A stretch of 64,000 nucleotides of DNA, taken from the NCBI GenBank assembly GCA_963827085.1, contig CAWGZY010000003.1, positions 868,001 through 932,000 on the forward strand. The letters are read 5' to 3'. Positions 52,288-61,616 of the stretch are shown here, in pieces; positions within the stretch are counted from its first letter, which is position 1; each line of letters begins with the position of its first letter. This DNA comes from JAGVPT01 sp963827085. GTDB lineage: Bacteria > Bacteroidota > Ignavibacteria > UBA10030 > UBA8401. A program made the translations under genes and the position numbers. The notes beneath the pieces are model-generated. The model ran no database searches. It was given only the letters and a program-made list of their open reading frames with translations, and was not told where the DNA came from.

Positions 52288-52525
52288 AATGTCTCCATTT
52301 CACGAGCTTGGGTATTGCGTTAATTCTGCAGTTATCCTCAAACCGCCTGAAAGCTCAACGCAAAGGATACAATAAAATGAACCGAACAACAAGATTTCAA
52401 ATCGAGTGAGACCATTCCCGACGTCGTCAGTCATGAACGTGCAAATTTTAGTTTTGTTCTCTGTAATATAATGGCCATCGAAATGTACATTCCGCATAAT
52501 CGCAGGTGGTAAAACGGTAATACGC

Positions 52526-53206
52526 TCACAACGGACCGATTTTTTCGCGAACAAGCATGAACGCTTCAGCCCACTCGAACCCTACCGTGCTTCCGCGAAG
52601 CCGGGCAAGAGCTCTCAATGCATCTAATGAGCGGGGATGAGGAGGGGGCTTTAACTTTGATTCATAGCAATCCATTGCCTTCAGTTTAGTCTCGATATGA
52701 GAAGAGATGTCCACATAGACAGTCGGGACAAACGCATCCTCAGCCGACGGCGAAGCCCAGTCTGTCTCCGAGAGTGTCTCATAACTCAGTAACTTCTTAA
52801 TGTAATCTCCTTGCGTCGGCCGTGCAGCAACCAGTGTCGCGTTGTAGACTGCTTTGTGGTCCACATGGATATCGCCGCGATGAGGCAAGTACACAATCGA
52901 AGGCTTGACCGAAGCTAACACCTTCTTGATCCCATCAGCAATCTTGTGATTGGGTACGTTATCCAACTTCGGCGCCGGGAAATCCAGGAAGTAACATCCT
53001 TTAATTCCCACCACCTTGTGAGCCCGCTTGAGTTCCGCTCGAGTGCGGGTTCTTTCCTTCAGAGTAAAAAGTTCCTTTGCACCGCGTGTAACAACGAGGG
53101 CATGTACTCGATCGCCGCAAGCTGCGTGTTTAGCGAGTGTCCCGCCACAACCAAGAATTTCATCGTCAGCATGTGGAATTACTACCAAGACATCCATAAC
53201 CTTCAC
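52526..53206 (-). CDS. PIG-L family (LmbE-like) deacetylase, copy 1
   Basis: 226 aa. Zinc site PHADDEILGCGG (residues 11-22) with the HxDD motif, and YLPHRGDIHVDHKAVYNA for the third ligand. These enzymes remove acetyl groups from GlcNAc-type sugars or their lipid/nucleotide conjugates. The downstream 3' two thirds is almost identical to the gene at 53343 (for example KIADGIKKVL... to RGSTVGFEWAEAFMLV), so the pair arose by tandem duplication. Start at 53206 gives MKVMDVLVV. The 238-bp gap downstream to the PglD gene is noted separately. Confidence 0.92.
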   Translation of the reverse strand: MKVMDVLVVIPHADDEILGCGGTLAKHAACGDRVHALVVTRGAKELFTLKERTRTRAELKRAHKVVGIKGCYFLDFPAPKLDNVPNHKIADGIKKVLASVKPSIVYLPHRGDIHVDHKAVYNATLVAARPTQGDYIKKLLSYETLSETDWASPSAEDAFVPTVYVDISSHIETKLKAMDCYESKLKPPPHPRSLDALRALARLRGSTVGFEWAEAFMLVREKIGPL

Positions 53207-53342
53207 AATAGTTCAAGAAGTATTGATTCATTTCTGATCAGAGATTGCTCAAATCTGCTGCGGCAGCGATAATATTCGGATTCCCGCAAAAATGAAGATT
53301 GACTTCTGCTGGGGAAGAAGAAAAGAGAATGTCAATCAGTTA

Positions 53343-54017
53343 TTATTCGCCGATTTTTTCACGAACAAGCATGAACGCTTCAGCCCACTCGAACCCTACC
53401 GTGCTTCCGCGAAGCCGGGCAAGAGCTCTCAATGCATCTAATGAGCGGGGATGAGGAGGGGCCTTTAATTGCGATCGGTAACAATCCATTGCCATCAGTT
53501 TAGTCTCGATATGAGAAGAGATGTCCACAAAGACAGTCGGGACAAAAGCATCCTCAGCCGACGGCGAAGCCCAGTCTGTTTCTGATAGCGTCTCATAACT
53601 CAGTAACTTCTTAATGTAATCCCCCTGCGTCGGTCGTGCTGCAACAAGTGTGGCGTTGTAGACTGCTTTATGGTCCACATGGATATCACCACGATGCGGC
53701 AAATAGACAATCGAAGGCTTGACTGAAGAGAGCACTTTCTTGATCTCATCAGCAATCTTGTGATTGGGCACGTTATCCAACTTCGGCGCCGGGAAATCCA
53801 GAAAGTAGCTTCCTTTAATTCCTACCAATTTGTGAGCACGTTTAAGTTCCGCTCGAGTAACAGCATTTTCCTTGGCCGAAAAAATGTCTTCTGCGCCGCG
53901 CGTGACAACCAAAACGTGGACCTCATCGCCATATGCAGTATGCCTTGCGATAGTCCCCCCACAACCAAGAATTTCATCGTCAGCGTGCGTTGCAATCACC
54001 ATGATCTTCATAATCAA
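53343..54017 (-). CDS. PIG-L family (LmbE-like) deacetylase, copy 2
   Basis: 224 aa, with THADDEILGCGGTIARHT at the N-terminus and the same YLPHRGDIHVDHKAVYNA. It is upstream of copy 1 by 136 bp. Identity with copy 1 is moderate in the first 60 residues and near complete in the last 140, which points to a duplication followed by divergence or partial gene conversion. Whether the two act on different sugars cannot be told. Full length, with both zinc motifs intact. Confidence 0.92.
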   Translation of the reverse strand: MIMKIMVIATHADDEILGCGGTIARHTAYGDEVHVLVVTRGAEDIFSAKENAVTRAELKRAHKLVGIKGSYFLDFPAPKLDNVPNHKIADEIKKVLSSVKPSIVYLPHRGDIHVDHKAVYNATLVAARPTQGDYIKKLLSYETLSETDWASPSAEDAFVPTVFVDISSHIETKLMAMDCYRSQLKAPPHPRSLDALRALARLRGSTVGFEWAEAFMLVREKIGE

Positions 54018-54278
54018 TCCTTCTTAAAGTTGCGGGGCAATTCAGTCCCTCCCTTAGCCGACGAGAATCGAGAAGGAACCCCTTTTCGCAGGATTCAGGC
54101 TTTGGCGTAGATGATCTGCCCCCAGTTTATGTGCCAATGCAAAGTTAGTTAATTTCTTCAGGCATTGGAAAGCTGAAGTGAGTAAAATATTTTTAGGAGG
54201 AGGCCATATCCATTGAGCTGACTTCTTTGTACAGCACTTGCCACCAGAACCCTGCGGCCGCCAGAAGAGAAACAGCCT

Positions 54279-55484
54279 TCACTGTGCGAACGGCGAAGGG
54301 TTAGACACAGAGATTCCTTTCTTCCTCATAAAGAACTTTTCATAAATGTTCATTTGTTCGTCGACTATCTTGTTTTCATCAAAGAACTCCAAGACATGCT
54401 GCCTGGCCTTGTCCCCCATCGAGTGTGCAAATAAAGAATCCGCAATAACTTTCATGATTGCCTCTGCAAGGTGTTTCGGATTCCTGATGGGGACAATGAA
54501 ACCAGTCTTACCGTGATCGACAGCTACCTCCGCTCCAGAAACCGCAGTGCAGACCGAAGGTTTTCCCATCGCACCAGCCTCTACCGGAATGCGGGGGAAT
54601 CCTTCGTGGTGGGATGGATGGACAACAACATCCATCAAAGAGATATTGAAAGGGATGTCGTTTTGAAATCCACGGAATATAACATCCTTCTCAAGGCCGG
54701 CATCCCTGACCAATTTTTTCAACTTTTCAAACGACTGATGGTCCTTGTCGGTGGTAAGAACATCCCCGACATAGAGCAGTTTTGCACTTACGCCGTTCTC
54801 TCGAATAATGCGGTACGCATCAAACAGATCAATGATTCCTTTGGCAGCGATCATGCGCCCTACAAAACCGATTACCGGTGTACCTTCTTCGAGGCCAAGC
54901 TTCGCACGAACTTCTTCAAGCTCACGCCGATCGACTCTCTCCGGACTGAAATCATTAAGATTAACGCCGTACTCGTATTTCAATGACACAACCTTTTCTG
55001 CCGACGCAAGCCGGTATTTCACCATTGCGCGCGCATCTGCGTCATTGAGCGTAATGAAGAGATCGACCATATGAGAGGTGGCCAGCTCACTTGCGATAAA
55101 GAGGAGGCGATGTGAATAGGGAACGCCTTGTGCCAGCAAAGAACCTATCACCGAATGAATAACAAGAGGTCTTCCTGCCTTGTATGCTGCAAGCCGTCCG
55201 TAGAGACCTATCACCGGTGAGTAGGTGTGGACGACCTCGAATCGCCCTGCTCGGATGACGTTGCTCAACTGATTTAGTACGCGAAAGTTTGCAGGAGATC
55301 TTGACATCTTCTCCATCGACAGTGTCGTATAGGGAAATCCCGATGCATCCATTTCGCGTATACCAACACCCGGACCAAAGGCAAACTCCACTATGTTCCC
55401 ACGTTCGCGCATTCTCTTCGCCAAAGGGAGGACAAAGCGAACTGCAGTCAGCGGAACGCGTGTTACATAGAGAATTTTGACCAT
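54279..55484 (-). CDS. Glycosyltransferase family 4
   Basis: 401 aa from ATG at 55484 (MVKILYVTRVPLTAVRF); the longer frame to 55565 overlaps the preceding GT2 gene. VVHTYSPVIGLYGRLAAYKAGRPLVIHSVIG in the acceptor domain; GFVGRMIAAKGIIDLFDAY and HPSHHEGFPRIPVEAGAMGKPSVCTAVSGAEVAVDHGKTGFIVP with the EX7E pair in the donor domain. Retaining transferase, cytoplasmic face of the membrane. The donor sugar is unknown. It is in the glycosyltransferase block 54-60 kb, between a PIG-L deacetylase and a GT2. Confidence 0.94.
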   Translation of the reverse strand: MVKILYVTRVPLTAVRFVLPLAKRMRERGNIVEFAFGPGVGIREMDASGFPYTTLSMEKMSRSPANFRVLNQLSNVIRAGRFEVVHTYSPVIGLYGRLAAYKAGRPLVIHSVIGSLLAQGVPYSHRLLFIASELATSHMVDLFITLNDADARAMVKYRLASAEKVVSLKYEYGVNLNDFSPERVDRRELEEVRAKLGLEEGTPVIGFVGRMIAAKGIIDLFDAYRIIRENGVSAKLLYVGDVLTTDKDHQSFEKLKKLVRDAGLEKDVIFRGFQNDIPFNISLMDVVVHPSHHEGFPRIPVEAGAMGKPSVCTAVSGAEVAVDHGKTGFIVPIRNPKHLAEAIMKVIADSLFAHSMGDKARQHVLEFFDENKIVDEQMNIYEKFFMRKKGISVSNPSPFAQ

Positions 55485-55494
55485 AAGCGGGCGC

Positions 55495-56388
55495 CTATCG
55501 GGCAGAATCGATTCCCGGTACGATTGTCTGCGATATTTGCTGGATTTCCGTGTTGAAAAAATCAAACAGAGTGCTTTCGGCGGCAGAGACGTTTCTCCGC
55601 TTGATCAGAACATCAGTCATCCTTAAGGCCGATAGAATAAGCACAACTATTCCTTTGAAGTACGATTTAATATTCAGGAGCGCGATTTCCCAGCGGTCAA
55701 ACCACAAAGGACCGTATTTCTTGTAGGCTTGACGCTGGTTTGAGTATTGAATGAGATTCTTCTTTGCCGTGACGCTGTTCTCTTCACGGTAATAATAGAG
55801 GGGTTCTTTTATTACATGAATTTTCAGATCGTTTTTTGAAAAGGCTCGAATCCACAACTCATAGTCGCCTCCTTCAAGCGTTTCATCGTACGTATTCCGA
55901 GCGAACCACGATTTCCTGCCGAGTATTGCAGCGTGGCAAATTGGGTGGCGACCGAGGACAAGATTGCGCCCTGTAATAGAGTCATCGCCGGAGTCAGTTC
56001 TTACACCGACTGGACGTTTGCCATTACTGATCGAGCAAATTCCGGTCGTTACCAAATCTACTTCGGGGTGGTTGCTCAGAAAGGCCACCTGCTTCTCAAA
56101 ACGGGTTGGTGAGATAAGATCGTCAGCGTCCATCCGGCCTACAAGGTCATATCTGGCTTCGGCGGCAATCTGGTTCAGCCGAGACGGCAAACGCCTGTTC
56201 CGGCCATCGGAGATGACACGGACCCGGCGGTCTTTCACTGATCGGGCGATCTCGAGCGACCGGTCGGTGGAACCGTCATCGACAAGAATGAGTTCCCAAT
56301 CCTGATAGGTCTGCGCAAAAATTGAACGGATCGCATCTGCCAGATACAATTCTGCATTATAAAACGGAATGCCAATCGTGATGGACAT
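55495..56388 (-). CDS. Glycosyltransferase family 2
   Basis: 297 aa. SITIGIPFYNAELYLADAIRSI, WELILVDDGSTDRSLEIA, LVGRMDADDLISPTRFEKQ (DADD) and ILGRKSWFARN and GGDYELWIRAF. The C-terminal part has a hydrophobic segment IVVLILSALRMTDVLI near residue 250. It adds a sugar with inversion in assembly of the repeat unit. It starts 27 bp after the EpsG gene end. Sugar unknown. Confidence 0.94.
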   Translation of the reverse strand: MSITIGIPFYNAELYLADAIRSIFAQTYQDWELILVDDGSTDRSLEIARSVKDRRVRVISDGRNRRLPSRLNQIAAEARYDLVGRMDADDLISPTRFEKQVAFLSNHPEVDLVTTGICSISNGKRPVGVRTDSGDDSITGRNLVLGRHPICHAAILGRKSWFARNTYDETLEGGDYELWIRAFSKNDLKIHVIKEPLYYYREENSVTAKKNLIQYSNQRQAYKKYGPLWFDRWEIALLNIKSYFKGIVVLILSALRMTDVLIKRRNVSAAESTLFDFFNTEIQQISQTIVPGIDSAR

Positions 56389-56415
56389 CGTGACTCTACC
56401 TATGCGATAAATGCT

Positions 56416-57495
56416 TCATCGGGAGAAAACAGACGAATTAAACACATACGGAACGAGATTGCTGAATCTTTGAGTGGTCAGGACAAAGAAGGTCATATAG
56501 CAAACTACGAAGAAATAGCCGATCAAGAACTTTGATAACCGGTCATTGAGATTTTTAAATATAATCGGCCAGACAAAAAGCGGGCTCAGGGCGAAATAAT
56601 AGGTAAGACGCCGGAGACCGGAAGGATCTGTACCCAAGAAAACCGTTACAATTTCAATCATGAAAGCGAAGAGAAACATGTTAAGAAAGAGATCATATTC
56701 GTCACGGTAGATATGAATCGATTTTCTAAAAAAGACAAAAAAAGCCGCCGTCAACACATCAACTGCGATTGTTGTATATCCGGCACCTTCGGTTTCGGCA
56801 TGACTCGTGTAATCAGAATAAGATTTCCCAAAACCTGTGGCAACACTCATTATCGCATGGAAAAAAACCACTGTCACGATTCCTATCAAAGCGATGATTG
56901 CATAGTTTCGTACAGTAATCGGTCTGCGCATGACAAAATAGGCCGGAATCGCCACAAGCGCTGTTTGGTGAAACAGGGATGCGATAAGAACCCAGCCAAG
57001 ATATTTCTTGAAATTACCCTTTATCAACGGACCCACTGCTAGAGCATAAATGGCACAGGCAACAGCCTGTCGTTCTGCATTGAAGCAAGTGACATATATG
57101 CCGGCCGTGATGAAAAAGAAATAGGAAATTTCAATTTGCTTTGAATATAATTCCATCGCCCAGAGGTGGCATGTGACGAAAAGCAAAGTGACAGCAAGAA
57201 GGAAATACACATATTGATCGGAAAATAAATGCACAAGCCATACCAGGATCCAAAAACCATATTCTCCTTTCTCGCGGCCGCTAGCGATGACAGATGCAAA
57301 AGTTCTCACATGGTCAAAATCCATCACATAATATCCCGTATCCGTACCAACAGTTCGATCTCGCAGACCCCCTGTTAGCACCATCGTCGCCAAAGCAATT
57401 CCTATAAAAAGCCATGTTATCACGGCAGACTTCGATCGCCTTGCTGCGTAAACTGCCGAGACGACAATAACGAGCACTATCAAATAGATCAGCAT
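56416..57495 (-). CDS. EpsG-family polysaccharide polymerase-like membrane protein
   Basis: 359 aa with ten or so membrane helices starting at MLIYLIVLVIVVSAVYAA. GLRDRTVGTDTGYYV and EYGFWILVWLVHLFSDQYVYFLLAVTLLF is the classic EpsG/Wzy-like N-terminal signature, with YVTCFNAERQAVACAIYALAV (RQ motif) following. This is the best candidate for the polymerase of the repeat unit. It is flanked by a GT2 and a GT4 gene, as is common for EpsG genes. Confidence 0.88.
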   Translation of the reverse strand: MLIYLIVLVIVVSAVYAARRSKSAVITWLFIGIALATMVLTGGLRDRTVGTDTGYYVMDFDHVRTFASVIASGREKGEYGFWILVWLVHLFSDQYVYFLLAVTLLFVTCHLWAMELYSKQIEISYFFFITAGIYVTCFNAERQAVACAIYALAVGPLIKGNFKKYLGWVLIASLFHQTALVAIPAYFVMRRPITVRNYAIIALIGIVTVVFFHAIMSVATGFGKSYSDYTSHAETEGAGYTTIAVDVLTAAFFVFFRKSIHIYRDEYDLFLNMFLFAFMIEIVTVFLGTDPSGLRRLTYYFALSPLFVWPIIFKNLNDRLSKFLIGYFFVVCYMTFFVLTTQRFSNLVPYVFNSSVFSR

Positions 57496-57567
57496 GAATC
57501 CGTTTTATGCTTCGGAAGTATTGTAGGTTGACATAATGGAGGAGGCTCCTCGTATAGATGTCGCTTC

Positions 57568-58740
57568 TCAGCAACCCGAATGGAGCCGGTGTTGGTACAT
57601 GCCGAGCATGTTGTTCAGAGATGCTTGAATTGAAAAAGAACTGTTTTTCAAGAGGGAGACTCCCTCACTGACAGAGAGTCTTTTCTGAACGGCTTCTTCA
57701 ACTTTATCGGCCCAAACAGACGGGTTCGCCGCGAGTGAAACCGGCATAACACGTTGCGAAAAGAATTCGGTAAAGTCCTTTGTAATTGTATCGGAGCAAA
57801 CCGTATAAAGCCCGCTGGCCACGGCCTCAAGCCCGACTACAGGCAAACCCTCCTGAAGGGACGGGAGGAGATGAACATCGAATCCATGAACCATGAGCGA
57901 AGGAACGTCGTTACACAGCCCGGGCATAAAAACACGACCTTGCAGATCATACTCATGAATTATTTGTTCGATACGAGGGCGTAATGGCCCGTCGCCTGCC
58001 ATATAGAGAAAGTATCGATTATTGCGCCTTGCCAAGTCCCGAAATATCTCCAGGAGAAAGAGATGATTTTTTTGAAGGCTGGGACCCATGCTTCCAGCGT
58101 GGCCGATAACGATCGCATCGTCCGGAATTCCTTGCAATTTGCGGAATTCCTGGCGCGACGACTTCACCAGAGCCTTGTCAAATTGCTCCAGTGGAATTCC
58201 ACAGTATAGGACTTTGCACCTCGCATCGCTGTCCCAGTGATGGCCGACCAAAAAGCGTCCGGCGTCGCTGCTGCACGCTGTGATATCGGTGGCATAACTA
58301 AGTATTCGGTCTCTGTCTAGCGTTTTGAATCGTGCCGAACGTATCTTCATTTCAAAACTCTTTTTGCCGCGCGCCAAAACCGTGTTATGACAATGAGCGA
58401 CCCTTACTGGGGTCTCTGCTCTTGCGCCTGCCTTCATCGAGTCTCCGAGAAATTCTTCACCATGGACATGCAGAACATCGTACTTGTTCTCCCGAAGAAC
58501 CCGCTCCAGAGAACGCATGCTCTCCCTTAAATGTCTGATCGGAGGAGCACGATGGATAGTGCATCCGTAACTTTTTACTTCTGCCTCGTACGCACCCTCC
58601 CGAACCTCCACAAGAAAATCAAACTTAACGTCTTTCGAACCGGTTCGCAAAATGTTAACCAGCCAGGTTTCTATTCCCCCTTTTCCCAAACTGCCAAAAA
58701 CGTGTAATACTCGGATTGGACTCTTTGGCGCCACGTGCAC
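57568..58740 (-). CDS. Glycosyltransferase family 4, EpsF-like
   Basis: 390 aa. IRVLHVFGSLGKGGIETWLVNILR at the start is typical of EpsF/Cps GT4 enzymes; VLHVHGEEFLGDSMKAG, IGHAGSMGPSLQKNHLFLLEIF, MAGDGPLRPRIEQII, and LLPSLQEGLPVVGLEAVASGLYTVCSD complete both domains. The usual first Glu of the EX7E motif is in QEGLPVVGLE. It sits 72 bp upstream of the EpsG-like gene, matching the usual EpsF-EpsG neighbourhood. Confidence 0.94.
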   Translation of the reverse strand: MHVAPKSPIRVLHVFGSLGKGGIETWLVNILRTGSKDVKFDFLVEVREGAYEAEVKSYGCTIHRAPPIRHLRESMRSLERVLRENKYDVLHVHGEEFLGDSMKAGARAETPVRVAHCHNTVLARGKKSFEMKIRSARFKTLDRDRILSYATDITACSSDAGRFLVGHHWDSDARCKVLYCGIPLEQFDKALVKSSRQEFRKLQGIPDDAIVIGHAGSMGPSLQKNHLFLLEIFRDLARRNNRYFLYMAGDGPLRPRIEQIIHEYDLQGRVFMPGLCNDVPSLMVHGFDVHLLPSLQEGLPVVGLEAVASGLYTVCSDTITKDFTEFFSQRVMPVSLAANPSVWADKVEEAVQKRLSVSEGVSLLKNSSFSIQASLNNMLGMYQHRLHSGC

Positions 58741-58746
58741 TGTCAG

Positions 58747-59793
58747 TCAGTAGTACGAAGGATGATTTAAAGATAATATGCTGCTTTTTCGCTTTAAGAT
58801 TCTGTAACAATCCCTTGCAAGAAACCAGAGACCACGCCGAGTTTTAGCAAGGTACGAACCGCGCAATGCACGATAAAAATCTCTTGTTCTCCAGTGGAGC
58901 GGTTTGGGGGAATCGACATAAATCCAATGCTCGCTACTGAGGCGATTTTGGATAAGGGCCATCAAACGACTTTTGTGAGGTTCGTCAATGGTTTCGTATG
59001 TCAGGCTGAAAACTTCCAGTTGAGACTGCAAAAACACGTCTCGATAACTTTCGTAGAGATTGTGAGAAACCAGGAATTGCCGGATAGAGTCGTAGATGTC
59101 AATTTTGTCTGCAAGCGTCCAGTCGGTCCTGTAGGAAATCGATGAACTTCGCTGTCGGTAAAAACAGAGACGTTCCGGCATGATGGCGATCTTTTTCGCG
59201 AGCGTTACGAGCTGCCAGTGCACCGGTGTATCTTCATATGTGAGACCAAGGGGGAACTTCAGGTTGAGCAAATGAACCAAGTCGGATCGGATCATTTTGG
59301 TCCATGCAAATGCGTAAATCTTGAGAAGGGAGGCTCTGTCAGAGGCATCGAGCCTTGCTACTGTGGAAACCCTCTTGCGGTTGGCATTGAGTTCATCAGC
59401 ATTGCGAAAAGGAACGAAGTCATAAATTACCAACTCTGCCTGGTTTGTCTCGGCACAATCAAAAGCTCTGCGACACAAGTTCAGATCAACAAAATCATCG
59501 GAATCCACAAACAGCATGTACTTCCCTGAAGCGGCCGCAATTCCCACATTGCGCGTTTTCGACAATCCTTCATTAATTCTCTTGTCAATTACTTTTATCC
59601 GCTCATCTTTCAAAGCGTAGTCATTCAGGACCGCGAGTGAACCATCTGTGGAACAATCGTTGATGCAGATAATTTCGATGTCCCGCAGCGTTTGATTGAG
59701 TACTGAGTCGAGGCACTCGCGCAGGTACGGCTCGACGTTGTAGACCGGAATAATGACTGAGATGAGTGGTGAACTGCTCTCGCTTGCGGTCAT
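58747..59793 (-). CDS. Glycosyltransferase family 2
   Basis: 348 aa. ISVIIPVYNVEPYLRECLDSVLNQTL, EIICINDCSTDGSLAVL, NEGLSKTRNVGIAAASGKYMLFVDSDDFVD (DxDD) are clear GT-A motifs. The C-terminal half is the usual helical acceptor part, without membrane spans (REFYRALRGSYLAKTR). The gene overlaps the pyruvyltransferase gene by 4 bases and precedes the GT4 by 6 bp, so all three are in one operon. Donor and acceptor unknown. Confidence 0.94.
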   Translation of the reverse strand: MTASESSSPLISVIIPVYNVEPYLRECLDSVLNQTLRDIEIICINDCSTDGSLAVLNDYALKDERIKVIDKRINEGLSKTRNVGIAAASGKYMLFVDSDDFVDLNLCRRAFDCAETNQAELVIYDFVPFRNADELNANRKRVSTVARLDASDRASLLKIYAFAWTKMIRSDLVHLLNLKFPLGLTYEDTPVHWQLVTLAKKIAIMPERLCFYRQRSSSISYRTDWTLADKIDIYDSIRQFLVSHNLYESYRDVFLQSQLEVFSLTYETIDEPHKSRLMALIQNRLSSEHWIYVDSPKPLHWRTRDFYRALRGSYLAKTRRGLWFLARDCYRILKRKSSILSLNHPSYY

Positions 59794-60864
59794 TGACCTA
59801 CCACTACCCTTTTTAGCAATTTGAAATGCTCGGCAAGGTCAGGTTGCTGCTTTTCTATCTTTTGAAACCTGCTTAATTCGGACACGGTGCGCAATGTCTC
59901 TTCGGCATCAAAGTTCTCTTGCAATCTGATATGATGAAGAGGACGCAGCCAGGATTCATAAGTGGATTTTATCTTGTGGTTATTATTCTGCAGAACAACG
60001 CAAGGCGTTCCTGTAATCGCGGCAAAGATCATACCGTGCAGCCTATCTGTAATTACCACTTGTGCCTTTCTGAATGACTCCCAGATGTTGAAAAGCTCGG
60101 CCTCCCGTTCCTGGATGGAGAGCCTATCCCTGCCTAAATGTGTGTTTACTGAAAAGCAATTGGTAAAAGCAGAAGATATCGACCTCATAAATGTTGTTAG
60201 ACTTTCGTCAGTAAATGCTGATTCGTTGTCGTCTCGGATGCATAGCATGATTCCCTCACGAATCTCCCCCTCTTGAGATTGATTCAGGGACAGCACCATA
60301 TCGGGAGCAAGATACATATTGAGACCTGGAAAGGCTTTCTTCATCAGGTCGAAAGAGATTGATTCCCTTGCAAAGAGGTGAAGATTGTCATGCTTGCGGT
60401 AAACTTGAATGGTTTTTTGCAATTGCCGCCGGCCGAATTGAGATTTTGAGAAATCGATAGTCTGTGGAAACGAGATAATGCGGTTCCGGGGAAATGCCTC
60501 AATCACAAATCTTCGGCAATCTTCAATGGTGTAATGCAAATCCCCCATATTCCCCCCTCCGACAATTGTCACAATGTCATCAGGCGTCACGATGCGCTTG
60601 AGGGCCTTCAATCTCGTAAAAGTCGAACTAATTGGAAAATCTACAATTTCGTAATCTGGATGGCATGTCCGAAGAAAAAGCTTCCTGAGCAAAAGTTATG
60701 GCAATATCCCCTAGATTTCCATAGTCTGCACCAATGCAACGATGATCTTTTGTTTCCCCCGGTAGTAATCCAATTCCCTGTCCGGAATGACTCAGCAAGT
60801 ACTTGATGCGTGCCTTCACGCCTACCGGCACAACACTCTTGATCGATCGTATTATTTGATACAT
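59790..60864 (-). pseudogene. Polysaccharide pyruvyl transferase family gene with one frameshift
   Basis: The 5' part (60864 to about 60683) encodes MYQIIRSIKSVVPVG... GADYGNLGDIAITFAQE; the 3' part (about 60685 to 59790) encodes KLFLRTCHPDYEIVDFP... IVGGGNMGDLHY..., IMLCIRDDNE, VITDRLHGMIFAAITGTPCVVLQNNNHK. One added A in the minus-strand sequence near 60683 joins them exactly as the family requires (FAQE-KLFLR). These enzymes put a ketal pyruvate on a sugar or act as amino-sugar modifying relatives. Without the frameshift the protein would be about 358 aa, the normal length. It is either a recent pseudogene or a sequencing deletion. Confidence 0.82.
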
Positions 60865-60930
60865 GGTGCAATTTATTCCATGAGCAGTCCGCGCTCGTTA
60901 CCATTCAACCGTTCCGGTTATCACTATGCA

Positions 60931-61616
60931 TTATCGGAGAAATTCAGTTGTTCGAGGACCGCAATTGAACAACACATCGACGATTGACAAGTTAGGCACG
61001 AACTCTGTATTGCGAAAGACCTGTTCGTAGACGGGGGGGACAAAATCCTGCCAAATTACTTTGATACCTGCATTTTCAAACGCGGACATGTCCATGTACC
61101 TTCTGCCTCCGGGACCCAATAGTTACGTATCAGCCCCTAAGGCACGGCAAATGTTGATCAGTAATTCTGATTGGGTTCCAGCCGCGTCGAGCGTTGACGC
61201 CAAAATCATTGGCGTTTTGATTTTGTCCGTTGTTCCATCACCCACGCAGCCGCCTTTATATTCAGCGTGCAAAGCCGGTCAAATTTATTTTCCAAAAGCA
61301 AATCCTTCAAGCCGCCGGCATATTGCTTGAAGAACGGCGCCCGCGAGTAGTTTGTCGCCAGCGCATTCCAATGCTTGAGCGGCCATGTTCCTCCTGCATC
61401 GAGTTGCACGTCCAGAATCAGTTGTCCAAAATGGTGCGAGACGGGCACCGTCAGCCATTGCCAACCCTGCTGCGTTCTAATCTTGTTACGATTCTGAAGT
61501 CCGTTCTTCTGGAATTGCACGTTGTCCAAATGAACAAAAATATCGGCGTGCGCTATTTTGTGGAAAAAGCCGGTATAGGGTAGATATTGAGGCTGGTGGA
61601 TGGCAACGGTTTTCAT
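60931..61616 (-). pseudogene. WbqC-like family gene, frameshifted and with a stop
   Basis: From ATG at 61616 (MKTVAIHQPQYLPYTGFFHKIAHADIF) the frame is open to about 61222, then breaks. A second frame gives IKTPMILASTLDAAGTQSELLINICRALGADT, an in-frame TAA near 61127 where a Tyr is expected, and LLGPGGRRYMDMSAFENAG... VDVLFNCGPRT. These are the successive blocks of WbqC-type proteins found in O-antigen loci. Lesions: one frameshift near 61222 and one nonsense codon near 61127. The function of WbqC is not well known. Whole, it would be about 230 aa. Confidence 0.78.

Noticed and set aside
52300..52554. 84-residue minus-strand frame between the PglD-like and PIG-L genes
   Set aside because: It begins inside the end of the PIG-L gene without a ribosome site and matches no family I recognise. 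It could be a gene remnant, but I cannot support it as a gene.
60641..60904. 87-residue frame at the start of the pyruvyltransferase gene
   Set aside because: Wrong frame; the family residues are in the frame that starts at 60864.
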